Source of the DNA: Rhynchosporium graminicola
Lineage: Eukaryota; Ascomycota; Leotiomycetes; Helotiales; Ploettnerulaceae
Reading direction: 5' to 3'
Assembly: GCA_900074885.1 (NCBI GenBank)
Contig: FJUW01000006.1
Span: 508,978-552,499, forward strand
DNA: 43,522 bases
Below are positions 1 to 11,652 of the stretch, piece by piece (positions within the stretch are counted from its first letter, which is position 1; every line of letters starts with the position of its first letter). Under the pieces are notes generated by a model. The model searched no databases. It was not told where the DNA came from and saw only the letters and a program-made list of their open reading frames with translations. Position numbers and translations under genes: made by a program.

Positions 1-659
1 TAAGTAACTAACTCTCTATTACTACTGCCGATTAGTTAGGACTGTTTCCCCGGCGTTTATACTACTTATTATAGATATAATAAGCTTAAGTATTTATTAT
101 CTGAAGAATAAGAATAGAGTAGTAAAGAGAAGTCTTTATACTCTAGAGAAGCTACTAATATACAGCTGAAGTACGTACGATTCAGCGACGTTATCGCCTA
201 TATCCTGTATAAATCTCTACTTTAACTCTAATTAGAAGTCTTTATATTAAAGACCTACGTATAAGACTACGCTTATGTAATCTATACTATAGATTAATAG
301 TTACTCGGAATACTATCTCGCGACTTAACAGAAGCTACTTAAAGTATAAATATAGCTACTATAACGTTTCGGAAGCGACTAAGATCACCTCGTGTGCTTA
401 GACCTCTTCTAGAGCCTCCTGCGCTAGAGATTTATATAATTAGTAGCTTAGCTTTCTATCTCTTATATAAACGCTAGAAGTCTTCTAATAATAAGATCTT
501 CTCTACTACTTTTCACGAGATAGATAAGCTTCTTAACGACCGAATCGCAGTTCAGTAATATAATACTACTATTATATCTTTAACTATCGACCTTACGGAA
601 CGTCGTAAAACCGCTTAGTAATTTGCTATTAGCTTAAGTGAATTAGATTTAGAACTATA

Positions 660-3430
660 GATCCCTTACGAGTATAGCTAATAGGTATACGTCTTTTCTA
701 AGGAAGCTAGCGATATTCTCCCTTCTTATCGCTTATACGATCACCGAATTAAGCTTAAGGAAGAGGCTGAGAAGAGCCTTAAATACTCTCTCTTATATAA
801 GATATTAGCTAAAGAACTTGAAGTTATTAAGGCGTATATTACTAATAACTTAGCTAAAGGTTTTATAAAAACTTCTTAAGAACTATACGCTATACTTATT
901 CTTTTCGTTAAGAAAGCTAATAGAAGTCTAAGATTCTATATTAACTTTCGCGCACTTAATAACCTCACGAGGAAGGATTAATATCTATTGCTATTAATCG
1001 ATAAAACGCTAGCTAGAATCTCTACTACTAAGATATTTACTAAACTAGATATTCGCTAGGCGTTCTACCGAATTCGAATGGATCTAGCCTCTGAAGAGTA
1101 TACGACCTTCCGGACCTGTTATAGCGTATATAAGTGTAAAGTACTCCCTTTCGGTCTAACTAATAGCCCTGCGACGTACTAGCGATATATGAATAACGTC
1201 TTATTCGACTACTTAGACGACTTCTATATAGTATATCTAGACGATATTCTGATCTACTCTAACGACCCACTTTAGTATTAATTATACGTATATAAGGTAT
1301 TATAACGATTATAAGACGCTAGATTATAAGCTAACCTTAAGAAGTATAAATTTAATATTACTTATACTAAATACCTTAGATTTATTATCTCTACTTCTAG
1401 GATCGAGGTAGACCCTAAGAAGGTTAATATTATATAATCTTGGAATTACCTGACTATAGTTAAGGGTATATAATCGTTCTTAGGCTTTTAAAACTTCTAC
1501 AAACGATTTATTAAGGACTACGGAATTATCGTAAAACCTCTTATATAACTTACTAAAAATAACGTATTATTTCGTTTCGCTAGGGAGTATAAAGATGCCT
1601 TTAACTACCTAAAGCACGCTCTCATTTCGGTACTACTCCTCTACTACTATTAGTAATATCTAACTTATATAATCGAAATAGAAACTAGTAATAGAGTAAT
1701 AGCAGGAATACTATAAAAATAGCAAAACGAAGACTAGTTCCTAGTAGCTTACTTCTCTAAGACTATACTACTTACTGAGCTTAATTACGCTATCTACGAT
1801 AAGGAAATACTTATAATTATACGATCTTTTAGTAACTAGAGATCTAAGCTAATAAGCGAAATATATAAGATAAGCGTTATTACTAATTATAAAGCTCTTA
1901 AGTACTTTATAACCTCTAAATAGCTAAACGTATAATAAGCCTGATAGGCCGAGCTACTCGCAGATTATAACTTTATAATTACTTATCGACCTAGGAAGTA
2001 TAATCTACTTACTGACGCTCTCTCTTATAGAATAGATAAATTAGACGACTAGAATAACGCTAAAAGAACCTAGCGTTTATAGTAGCTACTACGCGAAGAC
2101 TAAATCGATCTAATACTACTTATAAGTAACCTCCGGAATAGCTCCGACTCTATAGATAACTTTAAGCTTATTAACGCCTTAGAAGTCGCTGACCTATCGC
2201 TAGTCTTTTCTATAATATAGTAAGTACTTAACGCTAATCGCACTACGCTATTACTCTAAGTACTACAGAAATAAGCTCTCTCTGCTACTCCTAGAAAACT
2301 AACTATAGAAAAAGATCTTCTACTCTATAAAAGAAGACTAATCGTACTTAACGTTTTATACATTCGCACGCTACTTATACGCGAAGTATACGACCGATTA
2401 GAGATTACCTATCTAAGTGAAAAGAAGACCTTATAACTACTAGTATTATAATACTAGTAATACGGAATCGCTTTAATTATCAACTAGTACTACTATAACT
2501 ATTATACTTACTAACGAATTCAGGTGCCGCGCGATAAGAAACCGGGCCTCCTCTAACCTCTGCCTATATTATCACGTCTATAAGAGCATATTATAGTCGA
2601 TTACTATAGCTTTAACTACGATAAATATAGCTACGATAACGTTCTCGTATTTATTAACTATTTTAGTAAATAAGCAATTAGTATTCTATACCGAAAGACC
2701 TCCGATACGCGCGACCTTATAAAGCTTTACTTATACTACGTATACTGCTATTTCGGAGCTCTATTAATAATTACCTCTAATAGAGGGCCTTAATTTGTTT
2801 CTTGTTTTTAGACTATAGTTATTATAATTCTCGGTACTAAAAGATAGCTTTCTGCAGTAGACTACTTATAAACAGATAGCTAAATAGAGATCTATAACTA
2901 ATATCTCTAACGTAGATTACGACCTTTTATCTCTTACTATTAAGACGACTAGTCGGAATTCTTATCTATTATAGATTACGCTTAGATAACTCTCCCTTAC
3001 GAATCCCTTAGAGGTCTCTTACCCTTTAAAGTCGTTTATAGATATATACCCCGCGTTAATTAGAATTAGAAAGATTTACCTAACTCTACTACGCTTACTA
3101 ATAAGTTAAATACTTAGTAAGCTCTAGATTACGCTAATCGTCTGCGCGACGCTTAGACTACCGCTTAATTAAGCCTCTAACGTATATAAGCTAAGATATC
3201 CTAATCCTATAATCGCTTATACTATGAAGTCGACTTTACTATAGATAACCTTATCTAGCTAGATATGCGCTACTTTACGAGTACTCGACCTAGTAAAAAA
3301 CTCGACTTCTTAACTAATAGACCTTTCTATATAATTGAAAAGGTCGGAAGCTCTTATCGTCTAGAGCTCCCTGCTAGTATAAAAGTATATAACGTATTCC
3401 CTGCTGCTAAGCTATAGAAGTATCTAAACG
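660..3430 (+). pseudogene. Gypsy pol (RT-RNase H-integrase), broken
   Basis: The RT core is unmistakable: a stretch reading KGFI, a few residues, then LFVKKA lies near 850-915, FGLTNSPATY near 1150, and the catalytic box YLDDILIYS at 1234-1260. RNase H follows around 1660-2050. The integrase core shows a SNRGP-FVS motif near 2780-2805, matching the usual DRGPQF motif with D changed to N. A C-terminal integrase segment with FLTNRPFYIIEKVG and YRLELPASIKVYNVF lies near 3300-3400. Many in-frame stops make this a pseudogene. Confidence 0.87.
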
Positions 3431-3464
3431 ACCTCTTACTAGGATAAACCTTACTGCTGCTACT

Positions 3465-3630
3465 ACCTATTAATATTACTAGTGACGATAAATAGGAGAT
3501 CGAAGATATACTTACGTGCCGTAAGTAGCGCAGTAGCTTCTTATACTGAGTTTCCTAGTTAAATTAAGACGTCGATCTTATATAGTACGACGCTATAGAC
3601 GTTAAATACGCTCCCGCTAAGCTATAATAA
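3465..3630 (+). pseudogene. Chromodomain at the integrase C-terminus, broken
   Basis: Downstream of the integrase tail the frame reads EIEDIL, then several basic residues, a hydrophobic FLY segment and a degenerate WKGY-like region. This is the order of a chromodomain (E-V-E-x-I-L-x-x-R ... Y-L-V-K-W). Chromoviral chromodomains are known to direct integration to particular chromatin. Stops from RIP interrupt it. The call rests on position and partial motif match. Confidence 0.65.
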
Positions 3631-3786
3631 TTCCACCTTAATAACCTAACGTAAGCTAGACCTCCTACTAGACTACCTGATTAGCTAAAAGCTTTCTACG
3701 ATAGAATTAATAATTATAACTACTTTAATAGTAATAAAGAAATAGACTAACGCTCGAGGGCGAGCTTTTTTCGGAGGAGGGGGTAG

Positions 3787-4021
3787 TATAACGACTAGTT
3801 AGGTTTAGAGGTTTCTCCCTATTAGTAGAAACACTTACTGCTAAGCGAGATTACACGAGTAGAGTTTAGGGGCCCCTTTTCATATATATACTCCCCTTCT
3901 CCCTCTACTTCTTCACTCCTCAGTTATAGATTCTCAAGTGATTCTTACTACTTTATATTCATAGTAATATAAGATCTTATTACTCAGGTAGTTTTGAGAC
4001 CTTTCTAGAGCAAGCGTCATA
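3787..4021 (+). repeat. Probable 3' LTR of the Gypsy element
   Basis: It follows a purine tract (GGAGGAGGGGGTAG). The start reads TATAACG (a RIP form of TGTAACG). Inside are a TATA-like stretch (CATATATATACTCCCC) and a pyrimidine-rich segment typical of LTR U3/R. The right end (CGTCATA near 4021) is approximate because the matching 5' LTR is outside the window. Confidence 0.55.
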
Positions 4022-5024
4022 AAGACCTTATGAAAGTATTATTATACTTCCTCTTATTATCATTCGCTTCCTTTATTATTATCCCGCCGCATTAGGCTAG
4101 CGCTCCGCTCCTATTATCGCTCGATCCGGCTAAGACGTTATAAAAGAAGAGACCTTCTACCTTTTTAGACTTCTCTTTCCTCTTCTATATAATAATAATA
4201 ACTATAGTAAAGTAAGTCCCTCCCCCTTCTTCTACTAAAAGAAAATATTAAAATTCGCAAATCATATATTAAAATCCCTCTATTATACTATCGGGATCCG
4301 TACTAAAACCGGCGGAATCAGATATCTCTTATTATTCACTATATCGCTTATACTCTCTTAAGCTCTAATTATATTAACTAAGCTATAAGTATCGCACTTC
4401 GCCTGTTTTCGGACGGATTCCTAATGAACTTAGTCGAGTCGCTCCCGATCCTATATCTACTATAAGGATAGGAAGAAGAATTACGAGAACCTATAAGTTT
4501 TCCTCGGATTCCGCGCGAAAACAGATAGCTTATATAATAGTCCTTAAATCTCTTATATTACCTACTCTGTTTAGACCCGTTCTACTGATACTAATAAGTA
4601 AGTATTATACTCCGCTTATTTTCCGTCGCTTTACGCTCTATTTAGAAATAAGGCTTATGCTAATCTCGTTAAGGTCTTAAAGGCCTAGAAAGCCCTTAAG
4701 CTCCTCTAATCCTCTAGTCTTCTCTCTATATAAGTTTATTTAGTCCCCGCTTATCCCTTATTAGTAACTAATATTTTATAGTCCCTTAGCCTCCGAGATT
4801 ACTATTTCTATTATTACTATTATCGCCTAATAGGATTAAATATAAGTAATTATTAGACTCCGCTTATTTTTCGTTAGCTTACTCTCTTTTAGTACTAGAG
4901 GAGTACCTCTAGCTCTTGTTTTAGGACTCCGCTAAGCCTTCTAAGGACTCCGTAGGAAATATAGCAGAATACGTATCTTTTCAGTAGTATTATCTTCTTA
5001 AGAAAAAGAAAATCTAAAATTAAT
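4022..5024. other. Unassigned RIP-degraded stretch with a duplicated segment
   Basis: TA-rich DNA with no intact frame and no domain I can name. Two roughly 48-bp segments, at about 4595-4644 and 4843-4890 (both containing ACTCCGCTTATTTT followed by a CG-rich motif), are similar and offset by 248 bp, suggesting an internal tandem duplication. It may be the diverged 3' part of the minus-strand short LTR element to its right, or a separate element. Confidence 0.4.
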
Positions 5025-6184
5025 CTTCTTTTTCTTTAACTATAATAGCTCGCGCTCCGGCTAGTCGTTATCGCTCTCCTATCTATTCCTCTAGCGAGCC
5101 GATTATATCGACTTATACTTAAGACTTAAGTAGTTCTACTATCGCTATATAGCTTTAGCCTCCTTTCTTATAGTCTTATGCTATCTTTATAGCAGCTACC
5201 TTCTAGTAACTATCGCTTCCCTATTTAAGTAGAGTATACCTCTTTCCGTCTCTAACTTTACGTAGCCCTTCCTTAAACCCCCGGAGACTTATATATATAT
5301 AGCTATCTCTAGAGTAGTTCCTTATTATAGCTCTATTATTAACGTCTAGCGTTTCCTTCCGCTTCTAATATCGCGGAGCTCTTCCTTAAGCTTCCGGAGG
5401 CTAGCGCTTATATAGCTATCTACTCCCGGAGTAATCTTTTATTATAGCCCTTTTTATATTATCGTCTTCCGGCGTCTTTATAGCGGCTACTATTATATAG
5501 CTGCCGCCTCCCTATTTAAGATAGGATAAACCTCCTTCCTTCCTCTTAGATATCGTCGAAGGGTTCTTGTTATCCGCGCGTTCCTAAGCGGCTACTAGTC
5601 AGCGATAGTCGCTACTTATATCTTTTAAGTATATATTCTACCTAAGCTATCGAATAGCTTCTATTATCCGCTTATTCGTAGGCGACGACCGACCGATTAT
5701 CGCCGCTTTCCTTATCTATTCGGGAGTAATCTATGCCCTAAGCTACTCCCTACCTTTCTACTCCTATAAAAAATTTTCAGCTACTTTTCCGCTCCTATCT
5801 TATAGGTTTAAGGGATAAATCAGGCGTACTCCGGCTTAAGAATAGCGGAATCTATCGAATCTTCGTCTTTTCTCGCGTTCTTAAAGCTTTTCTCTTTACT
5901 ATCCTATTGTTAATAATTTATCGAAGACTTCGTTCCTCGACTACGATTATTCGGACTCCGATATAAAGGCTACAGGAGCTAGTTATTTAATCGAACTTAA
6001 TATCACAGGTGAATAATATATATACGAGAGTTTATAGTAGTATTCAATAAGTTCGATAAGAAGAGAGTAAGAATCTAACCGGAAGCCGCAAGAAAAGGTA
6101 CGTAGTACTAAGGCTTAACCGAGCCTTAGTCAGCGAGTCGTACTAGTAATACCAGCACTATAACCCAAGGGCTTGACCCTTATA
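5025..6184 (-). mobile_element. Short LTR element without recognisable pol, copy A (inverted relative to copy B)
   Basis: The reverse complement of 5025-6000 matches 34660-35675 almost throughout, with differences that are mostly C/T or G/A transitions plus short indels. The LTR at 6001-6184 is homologous to the LTRs of copy B. Homology stops near 5025, just after an A-rich AAAGAAAAAG motif, so the 3' part and second LTR are missing or unrecognisable. The interior reads as a long Lys/Arg-rich frame broken by RIP-type stops. Confidence 0.72.
6001..6184 (-). repeat. LTR of short LTR element copy A
   Basis: The reverse complement aligns with 34492-34659 and 35775-35942. Shared landmarks are the outer TATAAGGG(G), GTTCGATA preceded by CTTATTGAATACT-like sequence, and the inner end GTGATA. 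It is more diverged than the copy B LTRs are from each other and carries small insertions. The Tc1/mariner element begins immediately at its outer end. Confidence 0.65.
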
Positions 6185-7368
6185 AGCAGTTATTTACTCG
6201 CTGCTTTTCAAGGTAAATAACTAGAATTGAAGATATAATTCTAATATTTTATATACTACCCTTTCGCCTCGATTACCGACTTTACTCGATAATCTATAGT
6301 AGTAACTAGTCGATAGAGAATCCTATTATCAATAGCATACTACGCTTCTTACGCACCTTGAATTAACGCGTTAAGCGTAGCGTTAGTATTAGGAGCGTAC
6401 TCTAGCTTAAAGTGTAATCGATATAGCTCTGCTTTCATTAAAGCCTAAAGGTTCTCGATTGGATTTAAATCAAGAGAGTATAGAAGCTAACTTATAACTC
6501 GAATATTCATCTCTCGAAGTATCTATTTTATAATATTTCCTCGGTGCGGACCTACGCTATCGTGCATAAACTCTCCCCTTTCGACTATTATATCTAGAAG
6601 AAACGCTACGTATAGGTTCCGAATAACCTACGAAGTAACTCCCCCTCGAGGAGCAAGAGGGTCTCTATCGAGAGGTATTAAACCCGTTCTTCTATTATAT
6701 CTAAAAGTAGCTTAAAGTATCTTCTTAACTCCTTTCCCGGAAGCTCGAACTAGTTATATATCTCCTTCGAAGTATTAATCTCGAGGATAAGTAAAAGTCT
6801 AAATTAGCTTCACTCCTACTCCTCGTTCGACTATATACTTATTAGACTAAGAAACACGTATCTAATTATTAAGAGTATATACTTAGTATCGAATAGCCCA
6901 CTCGAGTTATACTTCTCTATATACTATTATAATAAAAGATCGTTTCTTTTGAATCTACTTCTTCTTATCTATCGAGCGAAAGAGGCTCTATATATACCGC
7001 TTCTTATAGTTATTATCGACTTCTTATAGTAGGTCTTATATTTTAATATAAGAGTTCGCGTGATTAATAATATTATATATATAATCGCGCTGCTCTTCTA
7101 TTAAAGCTCGAGGCCTTCTAACTCGTAGTTTCGATGAAAAATCTAATATACCCGGAGGCTAAGTCTTAATCGTAAGCCGAATCGTAGAAAGGGGTATTTC
7201 AGGGTATTTTCGGTGTATTCGAGGAGCTGACTACTGCTCGGAGCTAAGCTTTACGATTCGTACACGTATTAAAGGCTTTAATTCAGGTCCTCGAGCTATT
7301 CTGAATAGCTATAAAGACGTGTTATTTACAAAGAGAGATAAATATAAAAGCAGCAGGTAAGTACTGCC
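6185..7368 (-). mobile_element. Tc1/mariner-family DNA transposon with TIRs and TA duplication
   Basis: The left end (6185 onward) begins AGCAGTTATTTACTCGCTGC and the right end, read in reverse complement from 7368, begins GGCAGTACTTACCTGCTGC. Both then continue TTTT, giving imperfect TIRs of about 23 bp whose differences are mainly transitions. The dinucleotide TA lies directly outside both ends (6183-6184 and 7369-7370), the target duplication typical of this superfamily. The 1184-bp element contains a minus-strand transposase pseudogene filling most of its length. Confidence 0.82.
6265..7290 (-). pseudogene. Tc1/mariner transposase (DDE_3 type), RIP-broken
   Basis: Reading the minus strand, an N-terminal Arg-rich segment with RRPRALIEEQRDY (about 7080-7140) sits in the helix-turn-helix region. 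A MHDSVGPHRG-like catalytic segment lies near 6540-6570. The hallmark SLDLNPIENL followed by ALMKAELYRLH spans about 6415-6480. Family members of this length (about 340 residues) form the cut-and-paste transposase. Several stop codons in place of Gln/Trp show that it is inactive. Confidence 0.82.
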
Positions 7369-9561
7369 TAATCGGGTAAGTGATACTTAGCTATAAGGGG
7401 GGGGGGGGTGCAGATACTTTTTGCACCCTACTGTAGTTTTTAACCGAAATGACTGTTTTGATGATTGAAGATGAGCAAATAAGGCTTTCACAAGCAGATG
7501 GATAACAAGCCTAACAGTGGATAAAGAAGAAACGTGATGTTGAGTGCACTGGTGGCGAAGCCCCGAAATTTCAACGAAGTCACACCCTATGCCTTCTCTG
7601 ACAAAGATTATAGACCACATATCTTGAATCTAATCATTTAGAAAGATAGTGGACTTCGTATCCTTAGCGTCTCGACCTCATCATTCGATCTGCAAGAAAG
7701 GCCCGAACTGAAAGCATTTGATCGGTACGCCAAACGGTATTTACGTGCTATGTTCGCAGATCCATAGTGAACTGTATCTACCTAAAGATTAATATCAATA
7801 TATATTCTGTTGTATATCTCCAAAGCATCGTCGAAATCCCCTGTCCTTTCTAGTAAGATAAGAAACTCATTAGAACCCAGAGATACACGAAGCCGAACGA
7901 GTAAAGCATCGGTTCTATCGCACCCAAATGTCATCCACCCTCGGTTCGCTGCAAGGAGGGGAAGTCCGCGGTAGCTTTCCATAAAACCAGAAATTCTGGA
8001 CATACCCCGTGTCAAATACAAAGATATAATACGATCTCCGCTAGCCCAACCCACATCGTGATGCTTTTATGCCTATTCCTGTCAAGGGGCCATTGCTGCC
8101 AGATGGATGATGGACAGGAATTTGAGGGCAGAGAGGTTGGTGGAAGGAGTGATATGGTGTATTTAGATCATATGACTCATGTTAGTACGAGTGTCGAACC
8201 GAGCAGTCCATAAATGGGATTTGGTAGCGAGCGGGAGGGAGATTGAGGAAGGGAGTGGTAAAGAGTTGAAGAAAAGAGGCAATTGAGGAGGAGTTGGTAT
8301 GAAAGACTCCTTTTTATGATCTTAGGGAAACACGAGACGAGCAAAACCCGGTTTCGGCGAAGCTATTCGGGACTTCGCATTAAATTCGGCATTCTATATT
8401 TTTAAAGTCATCAAAAAGTTAGCAGAATCTAAATGATGACTTTAGCTGATGTCCTGAGATACTTTTGTGACTTTAGTGTCAACTTGCGAACTTAAAGCAT
8501 GCTTTAGCATGTCTTGTTTGCCCACGAATCTGCCCAGCCTCGTCAAGGAAACGTACACTGACGGATCATTTTTGGGGATACGGGTCTTTCTCGGAACGGT
8601 GTCAACGAGTTCTACAGCTTCGAAGTGAATAAAGGCGTCAGCTGCCTTTCGTAGGTCTGAATGTGCAGGCATAATCATTACTACCCGGCATATTCTCGAC
8701 TTTCTGCAGAAGAGTTGTGAACCTACTAACTATTGTGGAAGGAAGCATACTACATCGATCTCTCCAGGGCTATCTGGGGGGAGCCAGTAGCTTGTAAATT
8801 CTCAGAATGATGGGCTCAAGAAGCGCGTAGAGTGCGAGGGGTATCTTTGTGTTGATGTTACACTCTGCCAACGTTAGGACCGGATAGCGAACCTGCCAAG
8901 AAGGAACGAAGTTGCATAACAAGTTTCAAGTGCAGGGTAGATAGACTTTCAACCAGAGGACAGATCCGAAATGTAACGCATTCTCGCCGTTATTCAGCTA
9001 AAAGCTTTGCTTCTGACGAGTAACTCCACGTCTGGAATCAATATCCCCAATCACAAATCATGATTCTTTATCTAAGAGAAGGAAGGACATAACGCAGGAA
9101 CGGCAGGAGGTTTCCACAGCCCTGCCAGCGTATCATCCCCCCATGCTACCTCCAAAGACTTCCACGTCACCTTCCTCATACAGCCAAGTGACATCGTGAA
9201 GATGTGGACGGTGATGGAGTGTGAGTTGATGCCAGGTGATTGGATTGGAGTTATTATATCCAGCTAAGCGAGGAGGAAGCGAGTGGAGATGTTTAGGGGG
9301 CAGCAGCGTGAGAAGACGGAAACTGCCGCTGAACTAAACATCTTCGAATCAATAGAATACATTAGAGGGTTTTCGCACCTGGAGAACACTTTGGAAAAGA
9401 CAGTTTCTGAACCTTGTAATACTAAATTAGCGTAAGGGAGACTATACCAGATTTTGCAGGTAGCAGACTAGGGTTCCTTGCTAGCCGTAAAGCATGACAA
9501 ATAGCTCAATTTCCGTGATATCAGAATCTTGTGCTATTGCTAGAATTTAACTGTGACGACT
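7369..9561. other. Island left margin, no recognisable gene
   Basis: Composition changes abruptly from TA-rich to ordinary DNA after the mariner element. A run of 12 G occurs at 7397-7408. Open frames of up to 90 codons exist on the minus strand (for example 7782-8054) but I see no family motif or splice structure in them. A short hairpin-like sequence lies at 9288-9342, where GATGTTTAG and its exact complement CTAAACATC bracket about 37 bases. Confidence 0.5.
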
Positions 9562-9834
9562 ATGGAGAAAGAGACGATTCTAGCTATTGCTTTAGCTATA
9601 TAGATTCGCAGAAGGAGACGTCGAAGGAGGAGGTTTTTGCAGTAGCAGAAAGCTATAGCACCAAGATATCGAGTTCCGTACGAGTATAATCGCTATACGT
9701 TTGATCTGGATTCGTGGCCCGAGAGAAAAGTCCTTATAACCTTCCGATTCTCTACTCCTAAGTTATATCAGCTTTGGCTGATTATAGTCCATAACGTCGA
9801 TTTGAGGTACATACAGTATCTCCAGCCTCCGTAA
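9562..9834 (+). pseudogene. Harbinger/PIF-type transposase N-terminal remnant
   Basis: The frame starting at ATG 9562 gives about 90 residues with two in-frame TAG codons. A hydrophobic start is followed by a block of nine arginines, a PRYRVP segment, then FDLDSW and a FRFSTPKLYQLW segment. This order (Arg-rich block, R-Y, F-x-L-D-S, F-R-F-x-x-x-x-L) matches the N-terminal part of fungal HARBI1-like/DDE_4 transposases. The DDE catalytic domain is absent, so it is a fragment. The TAG codons sit where CAG would be expected, consistent with old RIP. Confidence 0.55.
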
Positions 9835-9888
9835 CACTCCAGCTAACGTTGAAATAGAAGCACGCTAAGCCTAATCTATACGACTTCA

Positions 9889-9930
9889 AAAACTGTCCAC
9901 AGCAGACAGTTTTCTGTTCACAGTGAACAG
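9889..9930. repeat. Two adjacent palindromes
   Basis: AAAACTGT (9889-9896) pairs with ACAGTTTT (9906-9913) across a 9-base loop. It is followed at once by CTGTTCAC-A-GTGAACAG (9914-9930), an exact 8-bp palindrome around one base. They lie just downstream of the Harbinger fragment and could be part of its terminal sequence, or of a small non-autonomous element. Confidence 0.55.
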
Positions 9931-10779
9931 TTTTCCTCTGTTAGTCCGGACATAACTACTATAAACGGAATAGGTTGAACTTTAGTAGAAATTGGGTAGC
10001 CCCACGACTAAACCCGTTTCTGCTGTGCACGGCCAGGAAAACTATATTTTCGAAAGTGTTTTTGACTGCGAAAACCCTCTATTGTCTCGTAGGATATGCA
10101 GCTCATCGGGCGCATATTCTTCTGCCGTGCCGTAAACGGAGTATTTCTTGCATAATGTGCTGCTCGCTATGTAGCCCAATAATTTCAGAAGTAGGCTGAC
10201 TCTTTAACTGGCCATTACTTATAATTGACGTTTAGAGCGGCAGTATCGTAGATTACCGCGTTGGTGCCCAAACGCTAGGTAAGATCTAATACATCATCCC
10301 ATGCTTACCCTCCCTACTCAGTCGGACCAATGATTAGCCATGGATGCTCCCGTTCAATTATACCGGTTAAGACCTGTCAGAAAACAAACTCCCGTGCCAG
10401 GTGATCAAGACACCGAGGTCACGTTTTCTGCAGGCGGCCCTTCCCGGGCATAGGGTGTGATCCCCAAGAATCTTGCGACCGACTCGTCTCCCTCATCTAC
10501 GTCCTGTGGTATTATCGTCATCATCCAGGTCTTTCTCATTAATATTACTTGGTATACCTGATATAAATATAAAATCACATATACTTTTAATCATCGAGGG
10601 GAGAAATCTCATTTTTCACGGATGGATGCCAATGCGCTAAGGATCGAGGGTCAGTACCCTAGCTCATACTCAGACTGACAAGCCTCTATGCACTCAGCTG
10701 ATATCACTGCAAAATCTCAGGCAAGCCTATAGATAGCTATACAGACAGCGGTGTCTATGATGCATCTTACTACTATTCT
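9931..10779. other. Intergenic, no gene identified
   Basis: Ordinary composition. A 74-codon plus frame (9975-10199) and a short frame beginning ATG near 10340 show no recognisable motif. The segment directly precedes the NRPS-like frame and could hold its promoter, but I see no decisive element. Confidence 0.4.
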
Positions 10780-11652
10780 ATGAGTGCAGAAGATCATACT
10801 CAATCCCCGTCACAGCGAGACTGGAATCGCTATCCCACTCTTGCCAACGACGGCAGGAAAACCCCCTCACAACATCACATGACAGACCCTCAAGCCAGAT
10901 TCCGCCTGACGCTTCCAACGGACGAGATGGAGACCGATCAGAGTCTCAGCGATGATCCAGCCTACGACCCAGTGCAGATACCGATTCAAAAATCCTGCCA
11001 ATCAGCAGAACCAGCCGATATGAGCGATATGCTGCTGTTGGCATGGGTGCTCCTCATGCGCAGGTATAATGGTGATCATGAAATCCACTTCTCGTGGGGA
11101 TATACCGAGGGAGGTGCAGGAACTGTATCCACTGGCTTGATCGGTGTGCAGAGAGATTGTCTTGTGGCTGATGTATTGGAGAGTATTAGACTACTGAGGG
11201 ATCAGAGCCCGTTTTCGGTCGACTATGTGACTGAGACGAGTGAGAGTTATATTTATTTTAACAATGCCTCTTTGACTTCGAACGGAAGGTCGAATGTAAG
11301 TTCCCGAATCACAACCTGTGTAGAGATAGCACCCGCTTACAACCTGCAGTGGACATACCGTATCGAAGTCCGAGAATGCGAAAGTCTGGAGTGTGACCAA
11401 ACACTCTGGCTGAAGCCATCTTGGGATCATCGAGTCATGGGGAAGCCTTTAGCTGATGCCCTTTTGTCTTCATTCAAAGGCATCTTAAGAGCTGTATTTT
11501 CGAATTCCACCCAGCTGGTTGCTGAGATATTGGGCATGAACGAACAGGATGTCGAGGTCTTGCGGCCTGATCTCTCCAGGACTTCTTCCTATTCCTCGTT
11601 CAAGTCTGCGGGCTCTCCGAGTCGTGGTATGAGCGTTGGGATTGAGGCCTGA
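10780..11652 (+). pseudogene. NRPS condensation-domain fragment (truncated)
   Basis: An open frame of 290 codons. Residues about 80-262 resemble the C-terminal half of an NRPS condensation domain: a helix LLLAWVLLMRRYNGDHEIHF, a segment around residues 170-225 ending DQTLWLKPSWDHRVMGKPL, then a helix LADALLSSFKGILRAVF and the linker LGMNEQDVEVL that usually leads into an adenylation domain. The N-terminal half carrying the HHxxxDG catalytic motif is absent and no adenylation domain follows. The frame ends in a Ser-rich tail. Next to sidA and a SidI-like ligase it may be the remnant, or N-terminal linker, of a siderophore synthetase of the NPS6/SidD kind. That identity is an inference. Frameshift or deletion rather than RIP seems responsible, since composition is normal. 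Confidence 0.5.

Larger units (their letters stand above)
1..4021 (+). mobile_element. Ty3/Gypsy chromovirus, RIP-degraded, 5' end outside window
   Basis: Three-prime portion of an LTR retrotransposon in plus orientation. In order it shows pre-RT and reverse transcriptase, RNase H, integrase, a C-terminal chromodomain, a purine-rich tract (about 3772-3786) and a terminal LTR. Every reading frame is interrupted by TAG/TAA codons at positions where family members have Gln or Trp, as expected for RIP. The 5' LTR and most of gag lie left of the window. The element cannot encode functional proteins as it stands. Confidence 0.88.
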
